Shown piece by piece: positions 45,760-53,048 of a DNA stretch of 64,000 nucleotides; positions within the stretch are counted from its first letter, which is position 1; each line of letters starts with the position of its first letter. Below the pieces are notes generated by a model. The model ran no database searches. It saw only the letters and a list, made by a program, of their open reading frames with translations, and was not told where the DNA came from. Source of the DNA: Ohessyouella blattaphilus (lineage in GTDB: Bacteria; Bacillota; Clostridia; Lachnospirales; Lachnospiraceae); NCBI RefSeq assembly GCF_024721265.1, contig NZ_JAMXOC010000002.1, forward strand, positions 124,001 through 188,000, given 5' to 3'. The position numbers were made by a program, and so were the translations under genes.

Positions 45760-47030
45760 ATAATCTATACGAAGAGATGAAAATAGACCCCGGTGTAGCA
45801 GCTTACTGTGAAGGTGTATTACCGGATTTGAAAGAGCGGTTTGCAAAAATCGATGAAATTGCGGAATACAATCAACTAAAAGTAATCAAGGCGATGCAGG
45901 ATAATCGGGTCAATGCCGATTGTTTTCACTACGCCAGTGGCTACGGCTACGACGATGTAGGCCGAGATACGCTAGAAAAAGTCTACGCTAGCCTATTTAA
46001 GACAGAGGATGCCTTGGTCCGCCCGTTAATCGCCTGCGGAACCCATGCCCTAAGTACGGCACTTTTTGGCAACTTACGTCCCGGTGACGAACTTCTTTCG
46101 CCGGTGGGAAAGCCGTATGATACGTTAGCTTCGGTTATCGGTATCAAAGAAGCCAAGGGTTCTTTAGCAGAATACGGTATTTCTTATCGTCAAGTAGACT
46201 TAAAAGCGGATGGTAGCTTTGATTATGAAGGAATAAAAGCAGCGATTACAAAGAAGACGAAACTCGTTACCATTCAGCGTTCAAAAGGATATCAGACCAG
46301 ACCCACGCTATCGGTGGCCAGGATTGGCGAGTTAATCGCATTTATTAAAGGTATTCGCGAGGATGTTATCTGCATGGTAGATAACTGTTACGGTGAATTT
46401 GTAGAGAAAACAGAGCCTAGCGAAGTGGGCGCAGATATGGTGGTGGGGTCGCTAATCAAAAACCCTGGTGGCGGTCTGGCACCTATCGGCGGTTATATCT
46501 GTGGTCGCGCCGACTGCGTGGAGAACGCGGCATATCGCCTAACGACGCCGGGTCTGGGAAAAGAAGTGGGTGCTTCCCTTGATGTGATGCGGAGCTTTTA
46601 CCAAGGGCTATTCTTTGCCCCCACGGTGGTTGCCAGCGCCCTTAAAGGTGCTATTTTTGCGGCGAACATCTACGAAAAACTAGGCTTTTCGGTAGTTCCA
46701 AACGGCAGCGAGGAGCGCTACGATATTATTCAAGCGGTAACTTTAGAAAATAAAGAGCGAGTCATTGCTTTTTGTCGGGGAATTCAGGCCGCTGCTCCGG
46801 TGGATGCGTACGTAACCCCTGAGCCTTGGCCCATGCCTGGTTACGACTGCGATGTGATTATGGCGGCAGGCGCCTTTATTCAAGGGTCATCCATTGAACT
46901 AAGCGCCGACGGTCCGATTAAGGAGCCGTATAATGTCTATTTTCAAGGAGGACTGACCTGGGCTCACAGTAAGCTAGGGATTATCTCTTCCCTTGATCAT
47001 CTGGTAAAAGCAGGACTCGTTACTCTTTAA
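45756..47030 (+). CDS. YnbB-like PLP-dependent protein (methionine gamma-lyase family, PF06838 type)
   Basis: A 424-residue PLP fold-type I protein of the group once called aluminium resistance proteins and now methionine gamma-lyase family. It shows 'ACGTHALSTALFGNLRPGDELL', 'DNCYGEFVE' and 'GSLIKNPGGGLAPIGGYI', where K235 is the probable PLP lysine. The true reaction is not established for this family. The start at 45756 overlaps the miaA stop (ATGA); the earlier in-frame start lies deep in miaA. The miaA-ynbB neighbourhood is conserved in Bacillota. Confidence 0.88.
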   Translation: MNNLYEEMKIDPGVAAYCEGVLPDLKERFAKIDEIAEYNQLKVIKAMQDNRVNADCFHYASGYGYDDVGRDTLEKVYASLFKTEDALVRPLIACGTHALSTALFGNLRPGDELLSPVGKPYDTLASVIGIKEAKGSLAEYGISYRQVDLKADGSFDYEGIKAAITKKTKLVTIQRSKGYQTRPTLSVARIGELIAFIKGIREDVICMVDNCYGEFVEKTEPSEVGADMVVGSLIKNPGGGLAPIGGYICGRADCVENAAYRLTTPGLGKEVGASLDVMRSFYQGLFFAPTVVASALKGAIFAANIYEKLGFSVVPNGSEERYDIIQAVTLENKERVIAFCRGIQAAAPVDAYVTPEPWPMPGYDCDVIMAAGAFIQGSSIELSADGPIKEPYNVYFQGGLTWAHSKLGIISSLDHLVKAGLVTL

Positions 47031-47060
47031 AACATATCTCTTATGCTAGGAGGAAAACAG

Positions 47061-48305
47061 ATGCGAATTGCCATTATTGGTGGTGGTGCGGCGGGACTTG
47101 CCGCCGCCATTAGCGCGAAAAGAGAAAATAGTAGTGCGCTAGTTACAGTTTACGAGAGGAAAGAAGATGTGGCCAAGAAAATCTTAGCCACCGGGAATGG
47201 AAGATGTAATTTTACCAACGAGGAAATCACATCTTCCTTTTACAATGGTGATGATCCCGCGTTTATCGAAACTTTTCTTGCTGCTAACGGTCGCGACGTT
47301 TTACTGGAGTTTATGGATTCTATAGGCGTGGTTCCCGTAGTAAAAGAGGGATACTATTACCCCCGCTCAGAACAAGCGGCGGCAATAAAAGACGCCCTTA
47401 AGCGGATGTGTCTTCATCTAGGTGTTACTCTTAAGAATAACAATTCTGTGAAGAGGATTCACAAAGAGGGCGCAGAATTTATCATTGACGCGGGAAAAGT
47501 TTTTCACGCTGACCGGGTAATTTTGGCTACTGGTGGGCAGGCGGCCCCGGTACTGGGTTCAGACGGAAGTGGCTATGGGCTGGCCACAGAAATGGGGCAT
47601 CACGTGAGTTGCGTCACACCGGCGTTAGTCCCCCTTTTAACTAGTGGCAAGGTTCTGGCTAAAGCCAGCGGTGTCCGGACAAGGGCACGGGCTACCTGTC
47701 ACATTGCCGGATGTGAGAACTATACTTCAGTGGGAGAGTTACAAATTACCGATAACGGTCTTTCTGGGATTATGATTTTTCAGTTAAGCCGGCACGTTAG
47801 CAAGGCTTTAGAAGCCAAGAAGCGCGCCATTATCGAACTGGATTTTCTTCCCGAATACCCTGATGAAGAAGTAATGATAAGATTTAAGGAACAAATCAAG
47901 CGCTTCCCCTATTTTTCGGTAGCGGGGATTTTCAATTCCTTATTGCCAGAAAAACTGATTCAAGCGCTTTTATCCCTAGCGGGAATTAAGAAAAGTCGTT
48001 TGGCAAATGAGCTAAGGGAGGAAGAAATCACTACCCTCTTGCGGACGGTAAAAGCTATGCCCGTAACCATTCGTGCCACCAAAGGCTTTGCCAGCGCTCA
48101 GGTCTGTGCCGGCGGTGTTCTGACAACGGAAGTAGACCCTCTAGAAATGAAATCAAAACGGGTGGACGGCTTATATATAGCCGGAGAGTTACTTGATGTG
48201 GATGGCCTTTGTGGTGGGTACAACCTCCATTTCGCCTTTACCAGTGGTATAATCGCGGGGCGAATGGCAGTGAGAAAGGATGAAACCATTGATTCGAATT
48301 ACTAA
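47061..48305 (+). CDS. NAD(P)/FAD-dependent oxidoreductase, HI0933/YhiN (BaiN-like) family
   Basis: A 414-residue flavoprotein. The N-terminal FAD motif 'IAIIGGGAAGLAAAISA' and the family stretch 'ATGNGRCNFTNEE' are diagnostic for the HI0933 group; 'DGLCGGYNLHFAFTSGIIAG' closes the fold. Members include BaiN, implicated in bile-acid dehydroxylation, but the general substrate is unknown and no bai genes are here. GGAGG precedes the ATG at 47061; an in-frame ATG at 47043 is before the Shine-Dalgarno. Overlaps the next gene by 26 bases. Confidence 0.88.
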   Translation: MRIAIIGGGAAGLAAAISAKRENSSALVTVYERKEDVAKKILATGNGRCNFTNEEITSSFYNGDDPAFIETFLAANGRDVLLEFMDSIGVVPVVKEGYYYPRSEQAAAIKDALKRMCLHLGVTLKNNNSVKRIHKEGAEFIIDAGKVFHADRVILATGGQAAPVLGSDGSGYGLATEMGHHVSCVTPALVPLLTSGKVLAKASGVRTRARATCHIAGCENYTSVGELQITDNGLSGIMIFQLSRHVSKALEAKKRAIIELDFLPEYPDEEVMIRFKEQIKRFPYFSVAGIFNSLLPEKLIQALLSLAGIKKSRLANELREEEITTLLRTVKAMPVTIRATKGFASAQVCAGGVLTTEVDPLEMKSKRVDGLYIAGELLDVDGLCGGYNLHFAFTSGIIAGRMAVRKDETIDSNY

Positions 48306-49890
48306 TTTAAAGGTAAGCTTAAAAGAGACCCGTTCGCTAAACGAGATTGCGGCTAGGGAACTAGGAGTAGTAGTAGAAGAAATCCTTTCCCTAGAGATTG
48401 TCAAGCGCTCCCTAGATGCTCGTAAAAAACCAGAGCTATTCTACGTCTATACTTTAGATGCCAGTTTAAAGGACGAAAGACGAGAGCGATTTAAAAAGGT
48501 AAAGAACCTAGTTTTTAATCCAGAACGCAAATGCTATGATATGGCGGTAACCGGCTGTGAGGAGCTAACCGATCGGCCAGTAATTATCGGCAGCGGACCG
48601 GCCGGCCTCTTTGCGGCCCTAGCGCTAGCCAAGGCCGGTTTTAAGCCTTGCATGTTGGAGCAGGGGAGCCGGGTGGACGAGCGCATAGAGCAAGTAGACA
48701 ACTTCTGGCAAACGGGTGAATTAAACCCGTATTCCAACGTCCAATTTGGCGAAGGCGGTGCCGGGACTTTTTCCGATGGGAAGTTGAATACGTTAGTTAA
48801 GGACAAAACGGGAATGGGGCGCTTTGTCCTTGAGACCTTTGTCCGCTTTGGCGCGCCGCCAGCAATTCTTTATGAGCAAAAGCCCCATATCGGTACGGAT
48901 ATCCTAGTCACAGTTGTAAAGAATATGCGTGAGGAAATCAAACGCTTAGGCGCCGAAGTGCGCTTTGACACGAAGGTAACGGGCTTTATTCAGAAGGAGC
49001 AGTCCCTTACAGGACTAAAGCTACTTCATGTTAAGACGGGGAAAACGCAGACCCTTCCCTGTACCATTGCCGTTCTCGCCACTGGTCACAGTGCTCGTGA
49101 GACATTTTATACCTTAAAAGAGGAAGGGGTGAAGATGAGCCCTAAGGCTTTTGCCGTCGGATTAAGAATCGAACACCCACAGGAGTTAATTAATTTGTCT
49201 CAGTACGGCAGGGGTTATGAGCAGTATGCTCTGCCAGCGGCAAATTATAAACTGGCCACGACAGCTAAAAACGGCCGCGGCATCTATAGCTTCTGTATGT
49301 GTCCAGGCGGGTATGTGGTAAACGCCTCTTCGGAAGAGGGAAAAATTGCTGTAAACGGTATGAGCTACGCAGCTAGAGACGGGAAAAATGCCAATGGGGC
49401 CATTGTCGTGACCGTTACCCCAGAAGACTTCCCCGGTAATGATGTCTTAGCCGGTGTAGAATATCAGCGTCAACTTGAAGCCAAGGCTTTTTCTCTCGGA
49501 AAGGGTAGCGTACCAATTCAAACTTATGAAAATTTTAAGAATAATCAAATGAATGGCGAGTCTATAGGCTTTCTTCCGCAAATTAAAGGTGCCTATAAAG
49601 AGGCCCCTCTCCATGAACTTTTTTCCAAGGAGATAAAAGAGACGCTAACGGAAGGGATAGAAGCCTTTGGCCGTAAAATAAAAGGGTTTGACGACCCTAG
49701 AGCCATCCTCTCAGGAGTAGAAAGCCGGACGTCTTCGCCGGTGCGAATCGAGCGAAATGAAGAGGGTATCTCGAACTTAGCAGGGCTTTATCCCTGCGGA
49801 GAAGGGGCAGGATACGCCGGTGGCATCACCTCGGCCGGAATGGATGGCCTGCGGGTAGCCAGCTTTATTGCAAGCCGTTACCGAATATGA
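48280..49890 (+). CDS. FAD-dependent oxidoreductase (COG2509-like)
   Basis: A 536-residue flavoprotein of the 'uncharacterized FAD-dependent dehydrogenase' group: a ~95-residue N-terminal domain ('IRITNLKVSLKETRSLNEIAARELGV'-type start), an FAD motif 'IIGSGPAGLFAALALAKAG' near residue 104, 'NVQFGEGGAGTFSDGKLNT' and the C-terminal 'YPCGEGAGYAGGITSAGMDG'. The substrate is unknown. It starts inside the preceding flavoprotein gene, so the two are probably co-translated. It ends inside the radC promoter. Confidence 0.88.
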   Translation: MKPLIRITNLKVSLKETRSLNEIAARELGVVVEEILSLEIVKRSLDARKKPELFYVYTLDASLKDERRERFKKVKNLVFNPERKCYDMAVTGCEELTDRPVIIGSGPAGLFAALALAKAGFKPCMLEQGSRVDERIEQVDNFWQTGELNPYSNVQFGEGGAGTFSDGKLNTLVKDKTGMGRFVLETFVRFGAPPAILYEQKPHIGTDILVTVVKNMREEIKRLGAEVRFDTKVTGFIQKEQSLTGLKLLHVKTGKTQTLPCTIAVLATGHSARETFYTLKEEGVKMSPKAFAVGLRIEHPQELINLSQYGRGYEQYALPAANYKLATTAKNGRGIYSFCMCPGGYVVNASSEEGKIAVNGMSYAARDGKNANGAIVVTVTPEDFPGNDVLAGVEYQRQLEAKAFSLGKGSVPIQTYENFKNNQMNGESIGFLPQIKGAYKEAPLHELFSKEIKETLTEGIEAFGRKIKGFDDPRAILSGVESRTSSPVRIERNEEGISNLAGLYPCGEGAGYAGGITSAGMDGLRVASFIASRYRI

Positions 49891-49896
49891 TAAAAT
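49868..49896 (+). promoter_or_regulatory. Predicted promoter of radC-mre operon
   Basis: TTGCAA (49868-49873) and TAAAAT (49891-49896) are 17 bases apart. The -35 box lies within the last codons of the upstream gene. Transcription would begin near 49903, at the left arm of a perfect inverted repeat. Confidence 0.6.
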
Positions 49897-49902
49897 AGAA
49901 AC

Positions 49903-49922
49903 TTGAATTAGTACGAATTCAA
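49903..49922. promoter_or_regulatory. Inverted repeat at the radC transcription start
   Basis: TTGAATT (49903-49909) and AATTCAA (49916-49922) are perfect 7-bp arms around AGTACG. It may be an operator or a 5' mRNA hairpin. It does not match the usual LexA boxes of Bacillota. Confidence 0.45.
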
Positions 49923-49930
49923 ATTATGAA

Positions 49931-50623
49931 ATGAAAGAAAATAATCGAATGAGAGAGTTGGCTACCCCTGAACGGCCTTATGAAAAGTTTCACCAATACG
50001 GTGGAGAAGCCCTAAGTGATCGGGAACTTTTAGCCATTATTCTAAGAAGCGGCACCAAGGGAGAGAATGCCCTAGAATTAGCCGGGCGTATTCTATACGG
50101 TCAGGGGCGGACAGGTCTTCTAGACCTGCATGGCTATTCATATGAAAAGCTCCTTAAAATAAAAGGGATTGGCAGTGTGAAAGCCATCCAAATTCTGTGC
50201 CTAATTGAGCTTGGCAAACGACTCTCGAAAGCGCGCACAAAGATACCTTTGTGCTTTAATGAACCCCGAACAGTTGCTGCCCATTACATGGAAGATTTGC
50301 GGCATCAGTCTCGGGAAATTTTAAAGTTATTGATGCTTAATACCAAAGCCGCGTTAATTGCCGAAAAGGATATTTCTGTCGGTACCGTTAACGCTGGTCT
50401 CGTCTCACCGAGAGAGATTTTTCTTGAAGCTCTCGGAGCTGGGGCGGTGAGCATTATTTTACTTCACAACCATCCTAGCGGAGACCCGACTCCTAGTCGC
50501 GAGGACATTAAGGTAACCCGACGAGTACAGGAAGCCGGTACGCTCCTAGGAATCGAATTACTAGATCATATTATCATTGGTGATTGTCGCTATGTAAGCT
50601 TTAGGCAAGAGGAGAAACTGTAA
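49931..50623 (+). CDS. radC: RadC family JAB/JAMM-domain protein
   Basis: A 230-residue protein with a UPF0758 N-terminal helix-hairpin-helix part ('LLKIKGIGSVKAIQIL') and a C-terminal JAMM metalloprotease-like motif 'LLHNHPSGDPTPSREDI'. It was named for DNA repair, but the role is unresolved. Two ATG codons (49931, 49949) are possible and neither has a clear Shine-Dalgarno. It lies just before mreB, a common arrangement in Bacillota. Confidence 0.93.
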   Translation: MKENNRMRELATPERPYEKFHQYGGEALSDRELLAIILRSGTKGENALELAGRILYGQGRTGLLDLHGYSYEKLLKIKGIGSVKAIQILCLIELGKRLSKARTKIPLCFNEPRTVAAHYMEDLRHQSREILKLLMLNTKAALIAEKDISVGTVNAGLVSPREIFLEALGAGAVSIILLHNHPSGDPTPSREDIKVTRRVQEAGTLLGIELLDHIIIGDCRYVSFRQEEKL

Positions 50624-50625
50624 CT

Positions 50626-51648
50626 ATGTCAAAAAACGTATTTGGTCTTGATCTTGGTTCCACCGAGATTAAGATTTACGATAAAAAAAGTGATAAAATT
50701 TGGAGTGAGAAAACCGTGCTGGCGATTGAAGATAAACGGACAGTAATCGCCATGGGCAAAGAGGCTGATGATATGTACGGACGGGTTCCTGATGCGATTG
50801 AGGTCGTCTATCCGATGAAAGAGGGTGCGATTTCTCGCTTTGATAACCTGCAGTTTCTGCTGGCGACCTTATTAAAGCGTTCCTCGTCCTATGCAAAGGG
50901 AGCGGAATACGTAGTGGCGGTGCCTACTGATGTGACAGAGGTAGAAAAGAAAGCCTTTTTCGATCTGGTTATCCACTCCAATGCTAAGGCGGGCGAGGTA
51001 AATATTGTGGAGCGGGCCATTGCAGATGGGGTAAGTCTTAATCTGGATGTGGCGAAGACGAAGGGGTTAATGATGGTAAATCTAGGCGGGGAGACCACCG
51101 AGATTTCGGTAATCGCCGAAGGAGGCATTGTTCTTGATCGTTTAATTAAGGTCGGCGGTTCCCATCTAGATCAGGGGATTATCAATTTAATTAAGCGTTC
51201 ACAGGATTTTTTAATTAGTAAAAAAGCCGCAGAAAACCTCCGAAAGAACTTTAACGTTTTTACCGATGATAGCGGTCTTGGCACCATGGTGGCAGGCCGG
51301 GATCTGATTACGGGCTTACCAATGCAAAAGAACATTACGGTAAATGTGGTGCGAGCGTCCGTGAAAGAGTCTTTAGCGGAGGTCCTAGAAGGCATCTATA
51401 CCATTCTTGATAGAACGCCGCCTGAGGTGCGAAAATCGATTATTAAGACCGGGATTATCTTAACCGGTGGCGTGGCGGAAACGGTGGGTATCGACCGCTA
51501 TATTGGTCGCACGATTAACTTACGGACCCGGTGTGCTCCGAAACCAGCTCTTAGCGTGGTAAAAGGACTTAAGAAAATTATTAATTCCGAAGAACTAAAG
51601 ACATTGGCGTATTCGATGATTGATGAAGGCTACAGGTGGATGAGATAA
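50626..51648 (+). CDS. mreB: Rod-shape protein MreB
   Basis: The actin-like filament protein that guides lateral wall synthesis. The 340 residues begin with the phosphate-1 motif 'FGLDLGSTEIKIY' and include 'NLGGETTEISVI' (phosphate-2) and 'TGGVAETVGI' (adenosine loop). 'GLDLGSTEIKIY' departs from the usual GIDLGTANTLVY, so it may be an MreB/Mbl variant, but position directly before mreC and mreD supports MreB. Two bases after radC. Confidence 0.94.
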   Translation: MSKNVFGLDLGSTEIKIYDKKSDKIWSEKTVLAIEDKRTVIAMGKEADDMYGRVPDAIEVVYPMKEGAISRFDNLQFLLATLLKRSSSYAKGAEYVVAVPTDVTEVEKKAFFDLVIHSNAKAGEVNIVERAIADGVSLNLDVAKTKGLMMVNLGGETTEISVIAEGGIVLDRLIKVGGSHLDQGIINLIKRSQDFLISKKAAENLRKNFNVFTDDSGLGTMVAGRDLITGLPMQKNITVNVVRASVKESLAEVLEGIYTILDRTPPEVRKSIIKTGIILTGGVAETVGIDRYIGRTINLRTRCAPKPALSVVKGLKKIINSEELKTLAYSMIDEGYRWMR

Positions 51649-52515
51649 ATGGAAAAGAAGAACAGACATCGAGTAAAAAGTAAATACTGGCTCTTGATTT
51701 TGATACTGGTGTCCCTCCTGATTATCACGGTGGACAGCGTCACCGGCGGTAAGACGCCGCTGCGTTACTTAACTGCCTATACGGTCCTTCCCTTTCAAGA
51801 AGGGGTCAGCAAAATTGGGAAATGGACGTCGGACTTAAAGGATAACTTCCAAACGTTAGAGGAACTTCAGAAAAAAAATCAACATTTAGAAGCGCAAGTG
51901 GAGGAGTTAAAGAACGAAAATACCACTTTGCGTCAAGACACCTTTGAACTAGAACGGTTGCGGGAGCTTTTTAAGCTTGATGATAACTATTTGGATTACG
52001 AGAAGGTAGGTGCTAGGGTTATCGCCAATAACTCCTCAAATTGGTACGCGGACTTTACTATCGATAAGGGCTCAAATGACGGCATAAAGGTCAATGCCAA
52101 CGTCTTAGCCGGTCAAGGACTGGTGGGGATTGTTACGGAAGTAACGCCAAATACGGCTCGAGTGGAGACGATTATCGCTAATAATATGAATATTAGCGGC
52201 ATGGTGCTAACTACTTCCGATACGTGTGTGATTCGGGGAGACTTGCAGGATATCGCCAGTGGCAAAATTCGCTTTGAGAAACTAGCGAATAACGATAACG
52301 AAGTCAAGATTGGCGATGAAGTGGTAACTTCTCATATTAGCCCTTACTTTGTTCAGGGGCTGTTAATCGGTAAGATATCGGAAATTGAGGTCGATGCCAA
52401 TAACTTGACCAGATCTGGCTATATTACACCGGTGGCAGATTTTAGTACTCTCTACGAGGTGCTAGTGATTACCGAGACAAAAGAGGATTTAGTAGGAAGC
52501 AAGGAGAGCGAATGA
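51649..52515 (+). CDS. mreC: Rod-shape protein MreC
   Basis: A bitopic protein that scaffolds the elongation machinery and activates PBP2. 288 residues: a basic N-terminus, one membrane helix (~12-30), a coiled coil (~63-105), and the beta-rich MreC domain ('ARVIANNSSNWYADFTIDKGSNDGI', 'GLVGIVTEVTPNTARVETI'). Its ATG follows the mreB stop with no gap, and its end overlaps mreD by four bases. Confidence 0.95.
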   Translation: MEKKNRHRVKSKYWLLILILVSLLIITVDSVTGGKTPLRYLTAYTVLPFQEGVSKIGKWTSDLKDNFQTLEELQKKNQHLEAQVEELKNENTTLRQDTFELERLRELFKLDDNYLDYEKVGARVIANNSSNWYADFTIDKGSNDGIKVNANVLAGQGLVGIVTEVTPNTARVETIIANNMNISGMVLTTSDTCVIRGDLQDIASGKIRFEKLANNDNEVKIGDEVVTSHISPYFVQGLLIGKISEIEVDANNLTRSGYITPVADFSTLYEVLVITETKEDLVGSKESE

Positions 52516-53048
52516 AGAAGCGATTCAATGTAAAAAGAATACTGATTACTGGTCTTATCGTTTTTGTCTGCTATATTTTGCAAACATGTCTTTTTCCTCA
52601 TTTAACGTTTGCCCGGATCAAACCGAATCTTTTGGTAATCTTGGTGTCAGCCTATGGATTTATGGGGGGCAAAAGAACGGGGATGTTGGTGGGTTTTTTC
52701 GCCGGTTTTTTGCTAGATAATACCTTTGGTACGGTAGCCGGTTTTCATATGATTTTTTATACTTTACTAGGATACATTAATGGCATCTTTAGTCGAATTT
52801 TCTTCGACGACGATATTAAATTGCCGATAATCTTAATTTCCCTTAGTGATTTAGCCTACGGTCTAGTTTTTTATTTTATCGCTTTTATGCTAGCCGGAGA
52901 TTTTCGCTTTGGGTATTATTTACTGCGGATTATCTTACCAGAAACAATCTATACGATGGTGATTGCCATTGTTTTATACCCGATTATTCTTTATATTAGT
53001 CACCGTCTTGCCAGTGCCGAACAAAGGAGTGCTAGTCGATTTGTTTAA
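52512..53048 (+). CDS. mreD: Rod-shape protein MreD
   Basis: A 178-residue membrane protein with about five to six helices and the typical 'ARIKPNLLVILVSAYGFMGGKRTGMLVGFFAGFLLD' section. Works with MreC, PBP2 and RodA in elongation. ATGA overlap with mreC; its last codons contain the Shine-Dalgarno of the PBP2 gene. Confidence 0.93.
   Translation: MKKRFNVKRILITGLIVFVCYILQTCLFPHLTFARIKPNLLVILVSAYGFMGGKRTGMLVGFFAGFLLDNTFGTVAGFHMIFYTLLGYINGIFSRIFFDDDIKLPIILISLSDLAYGLVFYFIAFMLAGDFRFGYYLLRIILPETIYTMVIAIVLYPIILYISHRLASAEQRSASRFV

Noticed and set aside
49903-49922. LexA (SOS) box upstream of radC
   Set aside because: The arms TTGAATT/AATTCAA do not match the CGAAC-N4-GTTCG type used in Bacillota.
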